From: Promethearchaeota archaeon
GTDB lineage: Archaea > Asgardarchaeota > Lokiarchaeia > Sigynarchaeales > SOKP01
Length of the DNA stretch: 27,517 nt
Direction: 5' to 3'
NCBI GenBank assembly: GCA_004524515.1
Contig: SDNV01000021.1
Coordinates: 1-27,517 of the forward strand
The notes under the pieces are model-generated. The model was not told where the DNA came from. It did no database searches and worked only from the letters and a program-made list of their open reading frames with translations. The first letter of the stretch is position 1. Each line of letters opens with the position of its first letter. This document shows, one piece after another, positions 16,697-25,944 of the stretch. Position numbers and translations under genes: made by a program.

Positions 16697-16706
16697 TATA
16701 TTAGAT
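16697..16706 (-). promoter_or_regulatory. TATA-like element for the multidomain longin protein
   Basis: On the minus strand ATCTAATATA lies 28-37 nt upstream of the ATG at 16669, placing initiation within a few bases of that codon. It argues against the upstream ATG at 16798 as the real start, though AT-richness makes chance matches common. Confidence 0.35.
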
Positions 16707-16807
16707 TTTCTATTATAATTTAAAATTAGTATTATAACAGTAAATATAACTATCTGCCTTATATATCTATAATATGTTATTGCTATATGGTTAAACAAAT
16801 AAATTAT

Positions 16808-16831
16808 AAAAATAAGAAAAATAAAAAAAAT
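16808..16831 (-). terminator. T-rich tract after the Nudix gene
   Basis: Directly after the stop on the minus strand there are T runs of seven and five broken by A and C, consistent with archaeal termination. It suggests the Nudix gene and the following multidomain gene are separate units despite their shared orientation. Confidence 0.4.
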
Positions 16832-18511
16832 TTAATATAATATTCCCGCTTCTTTTAAAATATCTCTGTGATCAAATGCTAAATCTAAATTTTTTATTTT
16901 TTCCTTAGGAAAAAATTTTGCTGTTGCAGAATCTGTACCACCTTTAATTTTAGAAGAATCACCGATTATACGGCATTTAAAAGCGGTTGAAATTATTTTT
17001 CCACGGGGATCTCTTCCCTCTTTATCAAATACTCCAATCTTTTTAACAATCACGAGATCTAAATTGGTTTCCTCTTTAGCTTCTCTTAAAACCGCTTGTT
17101 TTGGGCTCTCCCCTTTCTCTATGAACCCCCCTGGCAGAGCATAAAAGTCTTTAAAGGGAGGATATTTTCTTTTAATCAGCACGATATTCCCTCTATCATC
17201 CTCTATTACAGCGTCCACAGTTCTTCCCGTTTCTGATCTACTGATTTTAAATTTAGAATAAATATAATAACCAATGGTAGTAAATAAAATACCGCTAATT
17301 ACAATAAATATCAAAATATTAAGTAAAATTGCGGGCAAACTATTTTCTTGTAAACTAAAGACTATCATCATTATTCCTGCTAGATCTCCCAGTATACCTG
17401 CTCCAAAGAGTAAATTTAATAGATTCAATCTTCTTTCCGTCTTCTGTGCATTTTCTTCATTCTTTTTGAGATATAATTCCTGCATTGCATCATATAAGAG
17501 ATCGAACTTCTCATTCGCCCGACTCACAACATTAGGTAGATCAAATTCCTTAATTAAATGAATCAATACGCTCGTATAATGTTCCCTTCGATTGTAATCC
17601 AATTCATTGTATATAATGCTTAATTGAGTCTGGACTAAGCCCCTTAGAAATCTAAGATTTTTAATTTTATCTTCAATCGTTTTAATATCGGCAAAAGTTC
17701 CGGAATATGTTTTTAAAAAGAGGAGATCAAGTGATTCATTGATTGATCTTAATACAAATAAAACAGCTCTCATTTTTGGTGTTGGTTCGAGAACGAATTC
17801 CCTCATATAAGATTCAAAAAACCTCTCATAATTCTGTTCAGCCATATAGATAAAACCTGAATTACGATAAATAAAATGCAATTCGGAAAGTCGATTAGAA
17901 AGATTATCTCTGATTCGGCGGTCATAAAGAGCTTTAGAATAGTCAGACCACTGACCAGAATAAATAACTGTCCAATAAGCGATAATCTTTTTGTACTTTT
18001 CAATATTTTCTCTTGTCCATTGAACTTCAGCAGGGACTGTTTTATTTGAAGTTACAAATACATATATGGGGCTCTCAGTATCTAAATAAATCCCCCCGTT
18101 TTCAGGTTTTTTACTAAATTCTTTTAAAATATTTAAAACAATATAAGGGACTTGTTGAATTAATAAGGGACTTAAGTTTTTTTTCTTCGTAGGGTCACTA
18201 CTATAATATTCCACATCGAATTGGAAATATCCTAAAGTGTTAAAATCCCTTTCTGAATTTTCATCTTTATAAGGGAAATTTTTCAGAAAAGGTACCCACT
18301 GGCATTTGAGAGAGATATTATTAACCATATCAATAATATCATCTTTTAAATCTTGTCGGAATATGTTTTCTGGTTTTAAATTCTTAAATTCTTGTTTAAT
18401 AAGCATCTCGATTTCTGTACTTTTTTCAGCAGCATTTATAAGGGCAGTATTTAAGAAGGCACTAATGTACCAATACTCTTCTTTATAAATAAATTGTAAT
18501 TCCTCAGTCAT
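16832..18511 (-). CDS. Membrane-anchored protein with C-terminal Nudix hydrolase domain
   Basis: This 559-residue protein joins a large helical N-terminal region (1-360, ending in a charged coiled-coil-like stretch), two membrane helices at about 364-386 and 393-417, and a Nudix domain at 429-559. The Nudix box begins at Gly462 with Glu468, then REAKEET at 476-482; the usual Gly near the end is Asn483. The catalytic Glu residues are all there, so hydrolysis of a nucleoside diphosphate linked to another moiety is likely; ADP-ribose- or NADH-type substrates are common in this class but not shown. With a short loop between the two helices, both large parts would face the cytoplasm. The N-terminal domain is unrecognised; its topology loosely recalls CorA-type proteins but the GMN signature is absent. 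Confidence 0.82.
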   Translation of the reverse strand: MTEELQFIYKEEYWYISAFLNTALINAAEKSTEIEMLIKQEFKNLKPENIFRQDLKDDIIDMVNNISLKCQWVPFLKNFPYKDENSERDFNTLGYFQFDVEYYSSDPTKKKNLSPLLIQQVPYIVLNILKEFSKKPENGGIYLDTESPIYVFVTSNKTVPAEVQWTRENIEKYKKIIAYWTVIYSGQWSDYSKALYDRRIRDNLSNRLSELHFIYRNSGFIYMAEQNYERFFESYMREFVLEPTPKMRAVLFVLRSINESLDLLFLKTYSGTFADIKTIEDKIKNLRFLRGLVQTQLSIIYNELDYNRREHYTSVLIHLIKEFDLPNVVSRANEKFDLLYDAMQELYLKKNEENAQKTERRLNLLNLLFGAGILGDLAGIMMIVFSLQENSLPAILLNILIFIVISGILFTTIGYYIYSKFKISRSETGRTVDAVIEDDRGNIVLIKRKYPPFKDFYALPGGFIEKGESPKQAVLREAKEETNLDLVIVKKIGVFDKEGRDPRGKIISTAFKCRIIGDSSKIKGGTDSATAKFFPKEKIKNLDLAFDHRDILKEAGILY

Positions 18512-18636
18512 ACAATTTCAACCCAAAATTTATTATGATTTAAAAATAGTTTTGAAAAAATCACTAATTATTGTTAATATCAAATTAATTTTGATTAAAA
18601 TATTTATATTTTTTCTTGATATTAATTTTTAAATTC

Positions 18637-21042
18637 TTATGATTTCTCGAGATAATATTTAAAAAGCCCCCCTATTAATTGACCGGTGCTTATCCCCGCA
18701 TCCCCAGGTGAGACTAAATTATGTTCTAAAAAAGTAAAACCCTCACGAAATACTCTCTCTTTTATTACTCGTGAAAAATAATAATTGAAAGCAACACCTC
18801 CTGTCAATCCGATCTTATAAATATCGTTTTCTCGAGCTATTTTGATTGCTACTTCTGCAAAGGAATTCGCTATAGCTTTATGAAAACTGGCAGCAATATC
18901 TTCGGAATTATTTTTAGAATCATCAATTAGATCCAAAATCTCTAAAATTAAATCTGAAGTATTGATGATATATAGATCTTCTTTTTTAGAATATTTGATT
19001 TCTAAATTAACTTTATCAGGCTTTCCTTTTACGGCCAGACCCTCCAGTCGCATTGCTGGTTCTCCTCTGTATGTTTTCAAATTAGATGCCCCCAATAGGT
19101 ATGATATAGTATCAAAAATTCTGCCAGTCGAGCAAGAGATTGGTATATTTTCGTTAGGAAAATGATAATCAGCTTTTTTGAACTGCGATATAATCGCATT
19201 TAATTCCGTCTCTTTATATTCTAAATCATTTTTTAATTCAATTCTTTTAAAAATTTTTAAAGAATCCTCTATACCGAGCCTTTTAAGGATAATAGAAGCT
19301 GCCATCCGAGCGGGGTATTTAGTACAACGATCCCCACCAATCATAGGTTGATATTCTAGATGCCCTAAACGCTTATAACCATAATAAGAAGATAATAAGA
19401 TTTCTCCCCCCCAGATATTTCCATCATCTCCATAACCCACTCCATCCGTACTAATACCTATAATTTTTTCATCTTTATCGATTTTATTTTCAGCCATTAA
19501 TCCCAAAATGTGAGCAAAGTGATGTTGTACTGGATATATAGGTATATTATATAACGATGATAATTCTCGAGCATATTTACTTGTTATAAAGAGGGGATGG
19601 GCGTCGCATGCGATATACTTTATTTCTTTATCTTTAATTTGCAGAAGATTTTTCATGTGAAATAAGGCGTCCTTTAAAAAATCATACGTTTCAAGATGAG
19701 TAACATTCCCTATATGTTGGGTTGGAAATACCCGATTTCTTCGCAGCACTGCTCCTGTAACTGATAATTCTGGTCCAGTTGCTAAGGCAGCGGGAAGATC
19801 CACATTAAAAGGTAGAGGGAGATATTCAGGAACAAATCCTCTAGATCTTCGAATTAGTTTTATTTTATTATCATGGATTCTTAAGACACTATCATCTGCT
19901 CTTTGATATATGGTTCTGTTATGGAGGAGAAAAAAATCGGCAAGATGTTTAAGTTGATCAAAGATTTTATTGTTGTCTATACCCATTGGTATGTGGGATT
20001 TATTTCCACTGGTATAAATTAACGGTTTTTCACCAATAAAATCGAAAAGTAAATAATGAATTCCTGAATACGGGAGCATTACTCCAATATTATTTAAACC
20101 AGGAGCTACTAGCTCACTTATAATGCTTTCATTTTCATAGTCCTTTCTTTCTAACAAAACAATAGGTCTTCGAAATGAGGTTAATAAATCTCTCTCTCTC
20201 TGAGAAATTTTTAAAAAATTCTCGACAATTTTTAAATTCGGAAGCATTAGTGCAAAAGGTTTGTATTTTCTCCCCCCTTTTCTTTTTCTTAATTTAAGAA
20301 TAACATCATCATTATCAGCTAAGCATACTAAATGAACCCCTCCTATACCTTTTACCGCAGCGACTTCTCCTTCATTTATTTTTTTTGCAGCTAATCGTAA
20401 AATTTCTTGAATGGAATCCTCTTTAATGACTTCTTTGGACTTATTATATAATTTATAATTAGGACCACAAACAGAACAGGCAAATGTTTGAGCATGAAAT
20501 CTTCGATTGTTAAAATCGGAATATTCTTCAATACAAGAGCGGGGATTGGCATTATTACAAAAAGGAAATTCTAACATAGTAGATCTTTCTCGATCATAAG
20601 GTAATTCCTTAACTGTAGTATACCGAGGTCCACATACTGCACATGCAATAAAAGGATACATATAATATTTAGGAAGTTTTGTATCTCTCATATCTTTCAA
20701 GCAATTATCGCAAATTGCTATATCCGGTGGAAGTGTTAGGCTAATTCCTCTGCCTTTTTCACTTTTTTTGATTTCTAACTTTTCAAATACTTTGTTATAA
20801 GATAATTCAGTTACTTCTAAGTTTTCGATAAATGAAATTTCAGGACTTTTTTTGTTTGCGTCATTAATAAATTTATCGATGCTTTTAGGATTTCCTTGAA
20901 GAATTAAGCGAACTCCCGCATTTCCACGATTTAAAATATATCCTTTAAGTCCTAACCCTCTCGCTAGATTAAATAAAAAAGGTCTAAATCCCACTCCTTG
21001 GACTATTCCTGTAATTTTAATCTCTACGGTCTTCTCATTCAT
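18637..21042 (-). CDS. hypF: Carbamoyltransferase HypF, [NiFe] hydrogenase maturation
   Basis: This 801-residue protein makes the cyanide precursor by transferring the carbamoyl group of carbamoyl phosphate, through carbamoyl-AMP, to the C-terminal Cys of HypE. Domains in order: acylphosphatase (1-92; VQGVGFR with Arg20, Asn38), zinc fingers (Cys111/114/134/137 and Cys162/170/189/192), YrdC-like (about 205-400) and Kae1-like carbamoyltransferase (about 415-801) with CDAHP at 479-483 and QHHFAH at 506-511. Length is normal. One oddity is that the second zinc finger has Cys-x7-Cys (162 and 170) where the family has Cys-x2-Cys. A clear TATA box gives a leaderless start. hypE and hypD lie 2.7 kb away on the other strand; hypA, B and C are not in the window. 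Confidence 0.96.
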   Translation of the reverse strand: MNEKTVEIKITGIVQGVGFRPFLFNLARGLGLKGYILNRGNAGVRLILQGNPKSIDKFINDANKKSPEISFIENLEVTELSYNKVFEKLEIKKSEKGRGISLTLPPDIAICDNCLKDMRDTKLPKYYMYPFIACAVCGPRYTTVKELPYDRERSTMLEFPFCNNANPRSCIEEYSDFNNRRFHAQTFACSVCGPNYKLYNKSKEVIKEDSIQEILRLAAKKINEGEVAAVKGIGGVHLVCLADNDDVILKLRKRKGGRKYKPFALMLPNLKIVENFLKISQRERDLLTSFRRPIVLLERKDYENESIISELVAPGLNNIGVMLPYSGIHYLLFDFIGEKPLIYTSGNKSHIPMGIDNNKIFDQLKHLADFFLLHNRTIYQRADDSVLRIHDNKIKLIRRSRGFVPEYLPLPFNVDLPAALATGPELSVTGAVLRRNRVFPTQHIGNVTHLETYDFLKDALFHMKNLLQIKDKEIKYIACDAHPLFITSKYARELSSLYNIPIYPVQHHFAHILGLMAENKIDKDEKIIGISTDGVGYGDDGNIWGGEILLSSYYGYKRLGHLEYQPMIGGDRCTKYPARMAASIILKRLGIEDSLKIFKRIELKNDLEYKETELNAIISQFKKADYHFPNENIPISCSTGRIFDTISYLLGASNLKTYRGEPAMRLEGLAVKGKPDKVNLEIKYSKKEDLYIINTSDLILEILDLIDDSKNNSEDIAASFHKAIANSFAEVAIKIARENDIYKIGLTGGVAFNYYFSRVIKERVFREGFTFLEHNLVSPGDAGISTGQLIGGLFKYYLEKS

Positions 21043-21064
21043 TCAAATAAATTAAACGTCGAAA

Positions 21065-21074
21065 CTTATATAAA
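21065..21074 (-). promoter_or_regulatory. TATA box of hypF
   Basis: On the minus strand TTTATATAAG, one of the best TATA matches in the window, lies 23-32 nt upstream of the hypF ATG. Initiation would fall at the start codon, a leaderless mRNA. The 138-bp region is shared with the divergent isomerase gene. Confidence 0.55.
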
Positions 21075-21150
21075 TCAAATGGTTATTAATATTCTATTTT
21101 TTTTTGCTTAGATTAAATTTTAAAATCATAGAATTTGAATAATACTTACT

Positions 21151-21160
21151 TATTATTATA
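21151..21160 (+). promoter_or_regulatory. TATA-like element of the isomerase gene
   Basis: TATTATTATA lies 21-30 nt before the ATG at 21181, again the spacing expected for a leaderless transcript. Confidence 0.4.
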
Positions 21161-21180
21161 CTTCAAATGAAAAGTTCATT

Positions 21181-21999
21181 ATGAAATTAGCAATTAATCA
21201 GGCAACATTGATGCAAACACCCATGGATATTTTTTTAAATGCAGTATCTCTAGCAGGTTTTGAAGGTGTAGAATTAAGAAGAGATCAAACCTTTAATTAT
21301 TTAAAAAATCATTCTGTTAAAGAATTAAAAAAAAATCTAGATGCTAACAATCTCAAATGTGTGACCTTTAATGCTATTGAATTATTTTCACTCTGTCCGG
21401 AAGAAGAGTTTAAAATTATTTTGGATTATACTGAAAAACTCATGAAAATTGGAAATCAAATTGATTGTAATACAATTATTTCTGTGCCTAGTTTTCTTAA
21501 TGATTTATCTATGAGTGAAGCTAAAATTATATCTAAAACTATTGAAAGATTAGAAAGATTAGCCCAGTTAGCTGAAAAATACGATTTTAGGCTTGGTTTT
21601 GAACCCTTAGGATTTATTAATTGTTCGGTTAGAAAAATAGATTTAGCTCTAAAAATCATTGAAAATGAAAAATTACCAGAAATGGGATTAATTATCGATA
21701 CTTTTCATTATTTTATAGGAGAGCATTCAATCAACCAGCTTAATAATATTCCGCTTGAAAAATTGTGGTTGATTCATATTAATGATGCTATTGAAAAACC
21801 TTTTAAAGAACTCCAAGATTCTCACAGAATTTTACCATGTCAAGGTTTTTTTAATCTAGAAATGTTCGTAAATAAGTTAAAAGAAATAGGATATAATGAT
21901 TGGATTTCCTTAGAACTTTTTAATGAAGAGATATGGAGGCAAGATCCATATCAAATAGCTAAAGAGGCTATGACATCTATAAGGAAAATAATAGTATAG
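21181..21999 (+). CDS. Sugar phosphate isomerase/epimerase family TIM barrel
   Basis: This 272-residue protein belongs to the xylose-isomerase-like/AP endonuclease 2 TIM-barrel superfamily. The expected divalent-metal ligands are visible: Glu141 (FEPLG), Asp173 and His176 (DTFHYF), His199 (HINDA) and Glu245 (SLELFNEE). The overall layout is close to IolE (inosose dehydratase), hydroxypyruvate isomerase and related epimerases, but the substrate cannot be read from sequence alone. It is cytoplasmic, single-gene, divergent from hypF and convergent (21 bp) with the DUF1846 gene. Nothing links it to hydrogenase maturation except position. Confidence 0.85.
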   Translation: MKLAINQATLMQTPMDIFLNAVSLAGFEGVELRRDQTFNYLKNHSVKELKKNLDANNLKCVTFNAIELFSLCPEEEFKIILDYTEKLMKIGNQIDCNTIISVPSFLNDLSMSEAKIISKTIERLERLAQLAEKYDFRLGFEPLGFINCSVRKIDLALKIIENEKLPEMGLIIDTFHYFIGEHSINQLNNIPLEKLWLIHINDAIEKPFKELQDSHRILPCQGFFNLEMFVNKLKEIGYNDWISLELFNEEIWRQDPYQIAKEAMTSIRKIIV

Positions 22000-22020
22000 T
22001 TAAAAGTTCAATCTTTTTAA

Positions 22021-23541
22021 TTAGATTATAAAAAGACTTTTTGAAGAAAAATTGGGATCCGATGTTATATTAAGGCCCAATCTTCTTAAACCTGCTTCAT
22101 CTCCTGGTGTAGGAATATGTGTAGAATGTAGATTGCATCCATTGAGTTCTTTAAGCTTTTCCATAGCAACTTTAGCGGAAGGATTGAAATCTGCACTGAT
22201 ACTCAATGCAATAAGGGTTTCTTCAAGATTAAGGCTTAGTCTTTTGTGGTTATAAATTTCCGATTTTAAGGTACTGATAGAATTTAATATATTTGGGGAT
22301 AAGAGATGAATATTATCGGGGATACCTGCTAATACTTTGATAGCATTCAAGATCAAAGCAGAAGCTGCATGCATAAGAGGAGAATTTTTACCTGTAACAA
22401 TTGCTCCATTTTTCAATTGTAGTGCTGCTCCAGCGAATACTCCCTCATTGCCTTTATTCATTCTTTGTCCATCAATTGAAGCCTGTCGAGCATGCTTTAC
22501 CACTTCTCGATCTTCTGGGCTGAGATTTAATTCTTTCATTAATAATTCTGCTCTTTGTACGGTTTTCTTATCTGCAACGCCCATAGCATATTCACAGCTA
22601 TATCGAAAATACCTTCTAATTAGTTCTTGCTTTGCTGCTTGTTGTACCAGATCATCATTAATTATTGCAAAACCAGCTCTGTTTACGCCCATGTCTGTAG
22701 GAGATTTGTAAACTAAACTTTTACCCATAATTCTAAGCATAATATTTTTAACCACAGGAAATACTTCTATATCTCTATTATAATTTATAGCGATAATGTT
22801 ATAAGCTTCCAGATGGAAAGGATCCACTTGATTAAAATCTCCTAGATCCGCGGTTGCAGATTCATAAGCCATATTTACTGGGTGTTTTAAGGGTAAGTTC
22901 CAAATTGGAAAAGTTTCAAATTTTGCATACCCTGCATCTAAGCCTCTTTTGTGCTCATGATAAATTTGAGAAAGGCAAGTGGCCATTTTCCCACTTCCAG
23001 GTCCAGGAGCAGTGACAATAACGATAGGTTTGGAAGTTTCAATATATTGATTAGCGCCGTAACCCTCTTCACTTACGATTAGATCAATATTAGTCGGATA
23101 ACCCTTTATGGGATGATGTTTGTAAACCTTTATATTTCGACGTTCTAGTTTTTTCATGAATCGTTTCACGATTTCTTGACCGTTATAGCGAGTGACTACC
23201 ACAGAACATACATCAATTCCGCATTCTCGTAGATCATCAATCAATCTCAATGCATCAGTGTCATAAGTGATTCCAAAATCCGCTCGTATTTTTCTCCGTT
23301 CTATATCTCCCGCATATATGCAAATTATAACCTCAATTTTATCAATAAGTCGCTTTAAAAGCTTTATTTTAATATTTGGATCAAAACCAGGGAGGATTCT
23401 TGAAGCATGATAATCATAGACCAATTTTCCCCCAAATTCAAGGTATAATTTATTACCAAACTGAACCGCTCTATCTAAGATGTACTTAGATTGCTCCTTT
23501 AAATACTTCTCGTTATCAAAACCGACTTCATCAATTATCAT
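22021..23541 (-). CDS. DUF1846 family protein
   Basis: This 506-residue protein matches the DUF1846 family by length and by characteristic segments: EFGGKLVYDYHASRILPGFD near 35-54, a glycine-rich loop APGPGSGKMATCLSQ at 178-192 that resembles but does not fit a Walker A motif, and a C-terminal region with PTPGDEAGLRRLG. A structure is known from a streptococcal member, but to my knowledge no function is established; a nucleotide- or phosphate-binding role is plausible because of the loop. It is a single gene between the isomerase (convergent) and hypE (divergent). I see no truncation. Confidence 0.85.
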   Translation of the reverse strand: MIIDEVGFDNEKYLKEQSKYILDRAVQFGNKLYLEFGGKLVYDYHASRILPGFDPNIKIKLLKRLIDKIEVIICIYAGDIERRKIRADFGITYDTDALRLIDDLRECGIDVCSVVVTRYNGQEIVKRFMKKLERRNIKVYKHHPIKGYPTNIDLIVSEEGYGANQYIETSKPIVIVTAPGPGSGKMATCLSQIYHEHKRGLDAGYAKFETFPIWNLPLKHPVNMAYESATADLGDFNQVDPFHLEAYNIIAINYNRDIEVFPVVKNIMLRIMGKSLVYKSPTDMGVNRAGFAIINDDLVQQAAKQELIRRYFRYSCEYAMGVADKKTVQRAELLMKELNLSPEDREVVKHARQASIDGQRMNKGNEGVFAGAALQLKNGAIVTGKNSPLMHAASALILNAIKVLAGIPDNIHLLSPNILNSISTLKSEIYNHKRLSLNLEETLIALSISADFNPSAKVAMEKLKELNGCNLHSTHIPTPGDEAGLRRLGLNITSDPNFSSKSLFII

Positions 23542-23751
23542 TATAATTTAATTAAAAGATTCAATGATCTTAATGTTTAGATTGAAATTAGGGGAAAAAA
23601 TATATAAATATAATTATTAACCCATTTTTAATGCAGAAATATAGAAAAAATGCTTATCAGAAGTAATTCAACTCCTTAAGCTTTATATTAATAGTTAAAA
23701 CATTTAAAAAATAATCTAAATTCTTTTAATTTTCTATTCGTTCATTTAAAT

Positions 23752-24801
23752 ATGAATAAAGAAGAGAGCTCAAAAGTAATCCGAATAGCACATGGAGCAG
23801 GTGGTGTTCTACAAGAGGAGTTAATTAATTTCATAACTAAGGGTATTGTATTAAAAAAGGTGAATAATGGAATTGGGGTGGAAGAATTAGATGATGGAGC
23901 CACAATTCCTTTACCGAATTATGATAAAGAAATAGTGATCACCGCAGATGGACATACAATATATCCATTGTTTTTTCCAGGGGGAGATTTAGGAATATTA
24001 AGCGTATGTGGCACTGTGAATGACCTTTTAATGATGGGTGCTGACCCTTTAGCTTTAACTTCTACTATTATTATTGAAGAGGGTTTTCAGTTTGATACCT
24101 TAGAAAAAATCGTCTCATCATTTAATTCAAAAGCAAATCAAGCCAATATTGCCATAATTGCTGGAGATACAAAAATAATGCCGAAAGGGACTCTAAATGA
24201 AATGATTATTGCTACCACAGGTATTGGTATTAAAGATAAAACAGTAAAAATAGAAGATAAAAACCTTAGAGTAGAAGATAAAATAATTCTTACAGGATCC
24301 ATTGGAGATCATGGAACCGCATTGATGGCAAGTAGAGAAGGATTGAATATTTCTACTGATTTAAAGTCTGATGTTGGACTATTACTTGAAATTAGAGATG
24401 CTATTAAATCCGATATTGATTCGAATCATATTCATGCTATGAAGGATCCAACCAGAGGTGGTATAGCAAGTGCTTTAAATGATTGGGCTAATAAATCCAA
24501 TATAAGTATTTTACTTGAGGAAGAAAAAATCCCAATTAAGAAGCAAGTAAATGCTATTTGTGATATGTTAGGACTTGATCCTTTTAATATTGCTTGTGAA
24601 GGAAGAGCTCTCATAGCAGTTCGACCAGAGAGTGCTGATGAAATATTACATAAAATTAAATCCACAGAATTAGGAAAAGATGCAGAAATTATTGGAATAG
24701 TAAAAGCCGATAATCCTAAGAAAGTGCTATTAAAAACGATAGTGGGTGGAACTCGCTTTGTTGATATGCCCTTAGGGGAGCCAATCCCCCGAATTTGTTA
24801 A
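23752..24801 (+). CDS. hypE: HypE, cyanide-forming hydrogenase maturation protein
   Basis: This 349-residue AIRS/PurM-fold protein ends in the diagnostic PRIC, whose terminal Cys349 receives the carbamoyl group from HypF and is dehydrated with ATP to a thiocyanate, the source of the cyanide ligands. Other family marks are AHGAGG near 14-19, FFPGGDLGILSVCGTVNDLL, AGDTK and KDPTRGGIASALN. Length is normal. hypD starts 51 bp downstream with no T-tract in between, so the two are probably one transcript, fitting the known HypE-HypD/HypC hand-over. Confidence 0.97.
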   Translation: MNKEESSKVIRIAHGAGGVLQEELINFITKGIVLKKVNNGIGVEELDDGATIPLPNYDKEIVITADGHTIYPLFFPGGDLGILSVCGTVNDLLMMGADPLALTSTIIIEEGFQFDTLEKIVSSFNSKANQANIAIIAGDTKIMPKGTLNEMIIATTGIGIKDKTVKIEDKNLRVEDKIILTGSIGDHGTALMASREGLNISTDLKSDVGLLLEIRDAIKSDIDSNHIHAMKDPTRGGIASALNDWANKSNISILLEEEKIPIKKQVNAICDMLGLDPFNIACEGRALIAVRPESADEILHKIKSTELGKDAEIIGIVKADNPKKVLLKTIVGGTRFVDMPLGEPIPRIC

Positions 24802-24852
24802 TAAAATTAAAAATGTGAAAGATAAAAAGAAAAAGAGTTTTATTAAAATAAT

Positions 24853-25944
24853 ATGGAAATACCTGGATTAAATATCTTAAGAAAAAAAGAATTTACACAA
24901 AAATTAATCAACTCTATAAATAAAGTTGCAAATCAACTTAATAAACCTATTAAACTCATGCATGTATGTGGGACGCATGAACATACTATATCAAAATATG
25001 GATTAAGGACTCTACTTCCCAAAGAATTAGAAATTGTTTCTGGGCCGGGATGTCCTGTTTGTGTTTGTCCTGCGATTGATATCGATAAAGCAATAGAGCT
25101 TGGAAAACGTAAAGATACAATCATTACTACTTTCGGAGATATGATTCGGGTTCCGGCATCGAATATTTCTTTATCGGAATTAAAAGCTAAGGGTGCGGAT
25201 ATACGTATAGTATATGGTCCAAATGAAGCGATTCAGATTGCCAAACAAAATCCTAAAAAAGAAGTAATTTTTTTTGCCATTGGATTCGAGACTACCGTGC
25301 CCTTGATAGGATACGAGATACAAACGGGACCTCCTACCAATTTTTCGATTATTTGTGCTCATAAATTAATACCCGCTGCATTGGAACTGTTAATGAGTAT
25401 TGATCAATTAAACATTAATGGATTTATTTCACCTGGGCATGTCTCTGCGATAATTGGGATTAAACCTTATAAATTATTTTCAGATGCTTACCGCATTCCA
25501 AATGTTATAGCGGGTTTTGAACCCAATGATGTGTTATTGGCAATATTAATGCTTTTAAAGCAAATAAAAAGTAAAAAATCAGAAACTATAAACGAATATT
25601 CAAGAGTGGTTAAACCAGAAGGAAACTTAATTGCTCAAAAAATTATTGCTGAAATTTTCGATTCCGTTACCTCTCCTTGGAGAGGAATTGGAAGAATAGT
25701 TGATGGAGGGTTAGCATTAAAAACAAAATTTAGACAGTATGATGCTAATGCGAAATTTGATATTACTATTCAAAATTCTTTAGATATTCCCCCCGGCTGT
25801 TCTTGCCATTTAGTCATGACTGGAAAACTATATCCGTACGAATGTAAGTTATTTAGAAAAACATGTACTCCCTTAAATCCAATAGGCCCATGTATGGTTT
25901 CAATGGAAGGAACATGTAGCATATATTATAAATATCATAAATAG
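24853..25944 (+). CDS. hypD: HypD, Fe(CN)2CO assembly scaffold
   Basis: This 363-residue iron-sulfur protein works with HypC to assemble the Fe(CN)2CO group. Key residues are seen: Cys39 in VCGTHEH, the GPGCPVCVCP motif with Cys67, Cys70 and Cys72, the FAIGFETT segment, the FISPGHVSAIIG segment and the C-terminal cysteines (PPGCSCH, ECKLFRKTC, GPC, GTC) that hold the [4Fe-4S] cluster. Length is normal. It follows hypE closely and is followed, after a 308-bp spacer, by the hydrogenase small-subunit gene on the same strand. hypC is not seen in the window. Confidence 0.97.
   Translation: MEIPGLNILRKKEFTQKLINSINKVANQLNKPIKLMHVCGTHEHTISKYGLRTLLPKELEIVSGPGCPVCVCPAIDIDKAIELGKRKDTIITTFGDMIRVPASNISLSELKAKGADIRIVYGPNEAIQIAKQNPKKEVIFFAIGFETTVPLIGYEIQTGPPTNFSIICAHKLIPAALELLMSIDQLNINGFISPGHVSAIIGIKPYKLFSDAYRIPNVIAGFEPNDVLLAILMLLKQIKSKKSETINEYSRVVKPEGNLIAQKIIAEIFDSVTSPWRGIGRIVDGGLALKTKFRQYDANAKFDITIQNSLDIPPGCSCHLVMTGKLYPYECKLFRKTCTPLNPIGPCMVSMEGTCSIYYKYHK

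Noticed and set aside
16670..16798. N-terminal extension with a hydrophobic segment on the multidomain longin-like protein.
   Set aside because: The extension reads like translated AT-rich promoter DNA, and a TATA-like element lies inside it at the right distance for the downstream ATG. A membrane anchor is not excluded but is less likely.
16832..18511. CorA-type magnesium transporter identity for the membrane part of the Nudix protein.
   Set aside because: The two C-terminal helices and long stalk are similar in layout only; the GMN signature after the first helix is missing.
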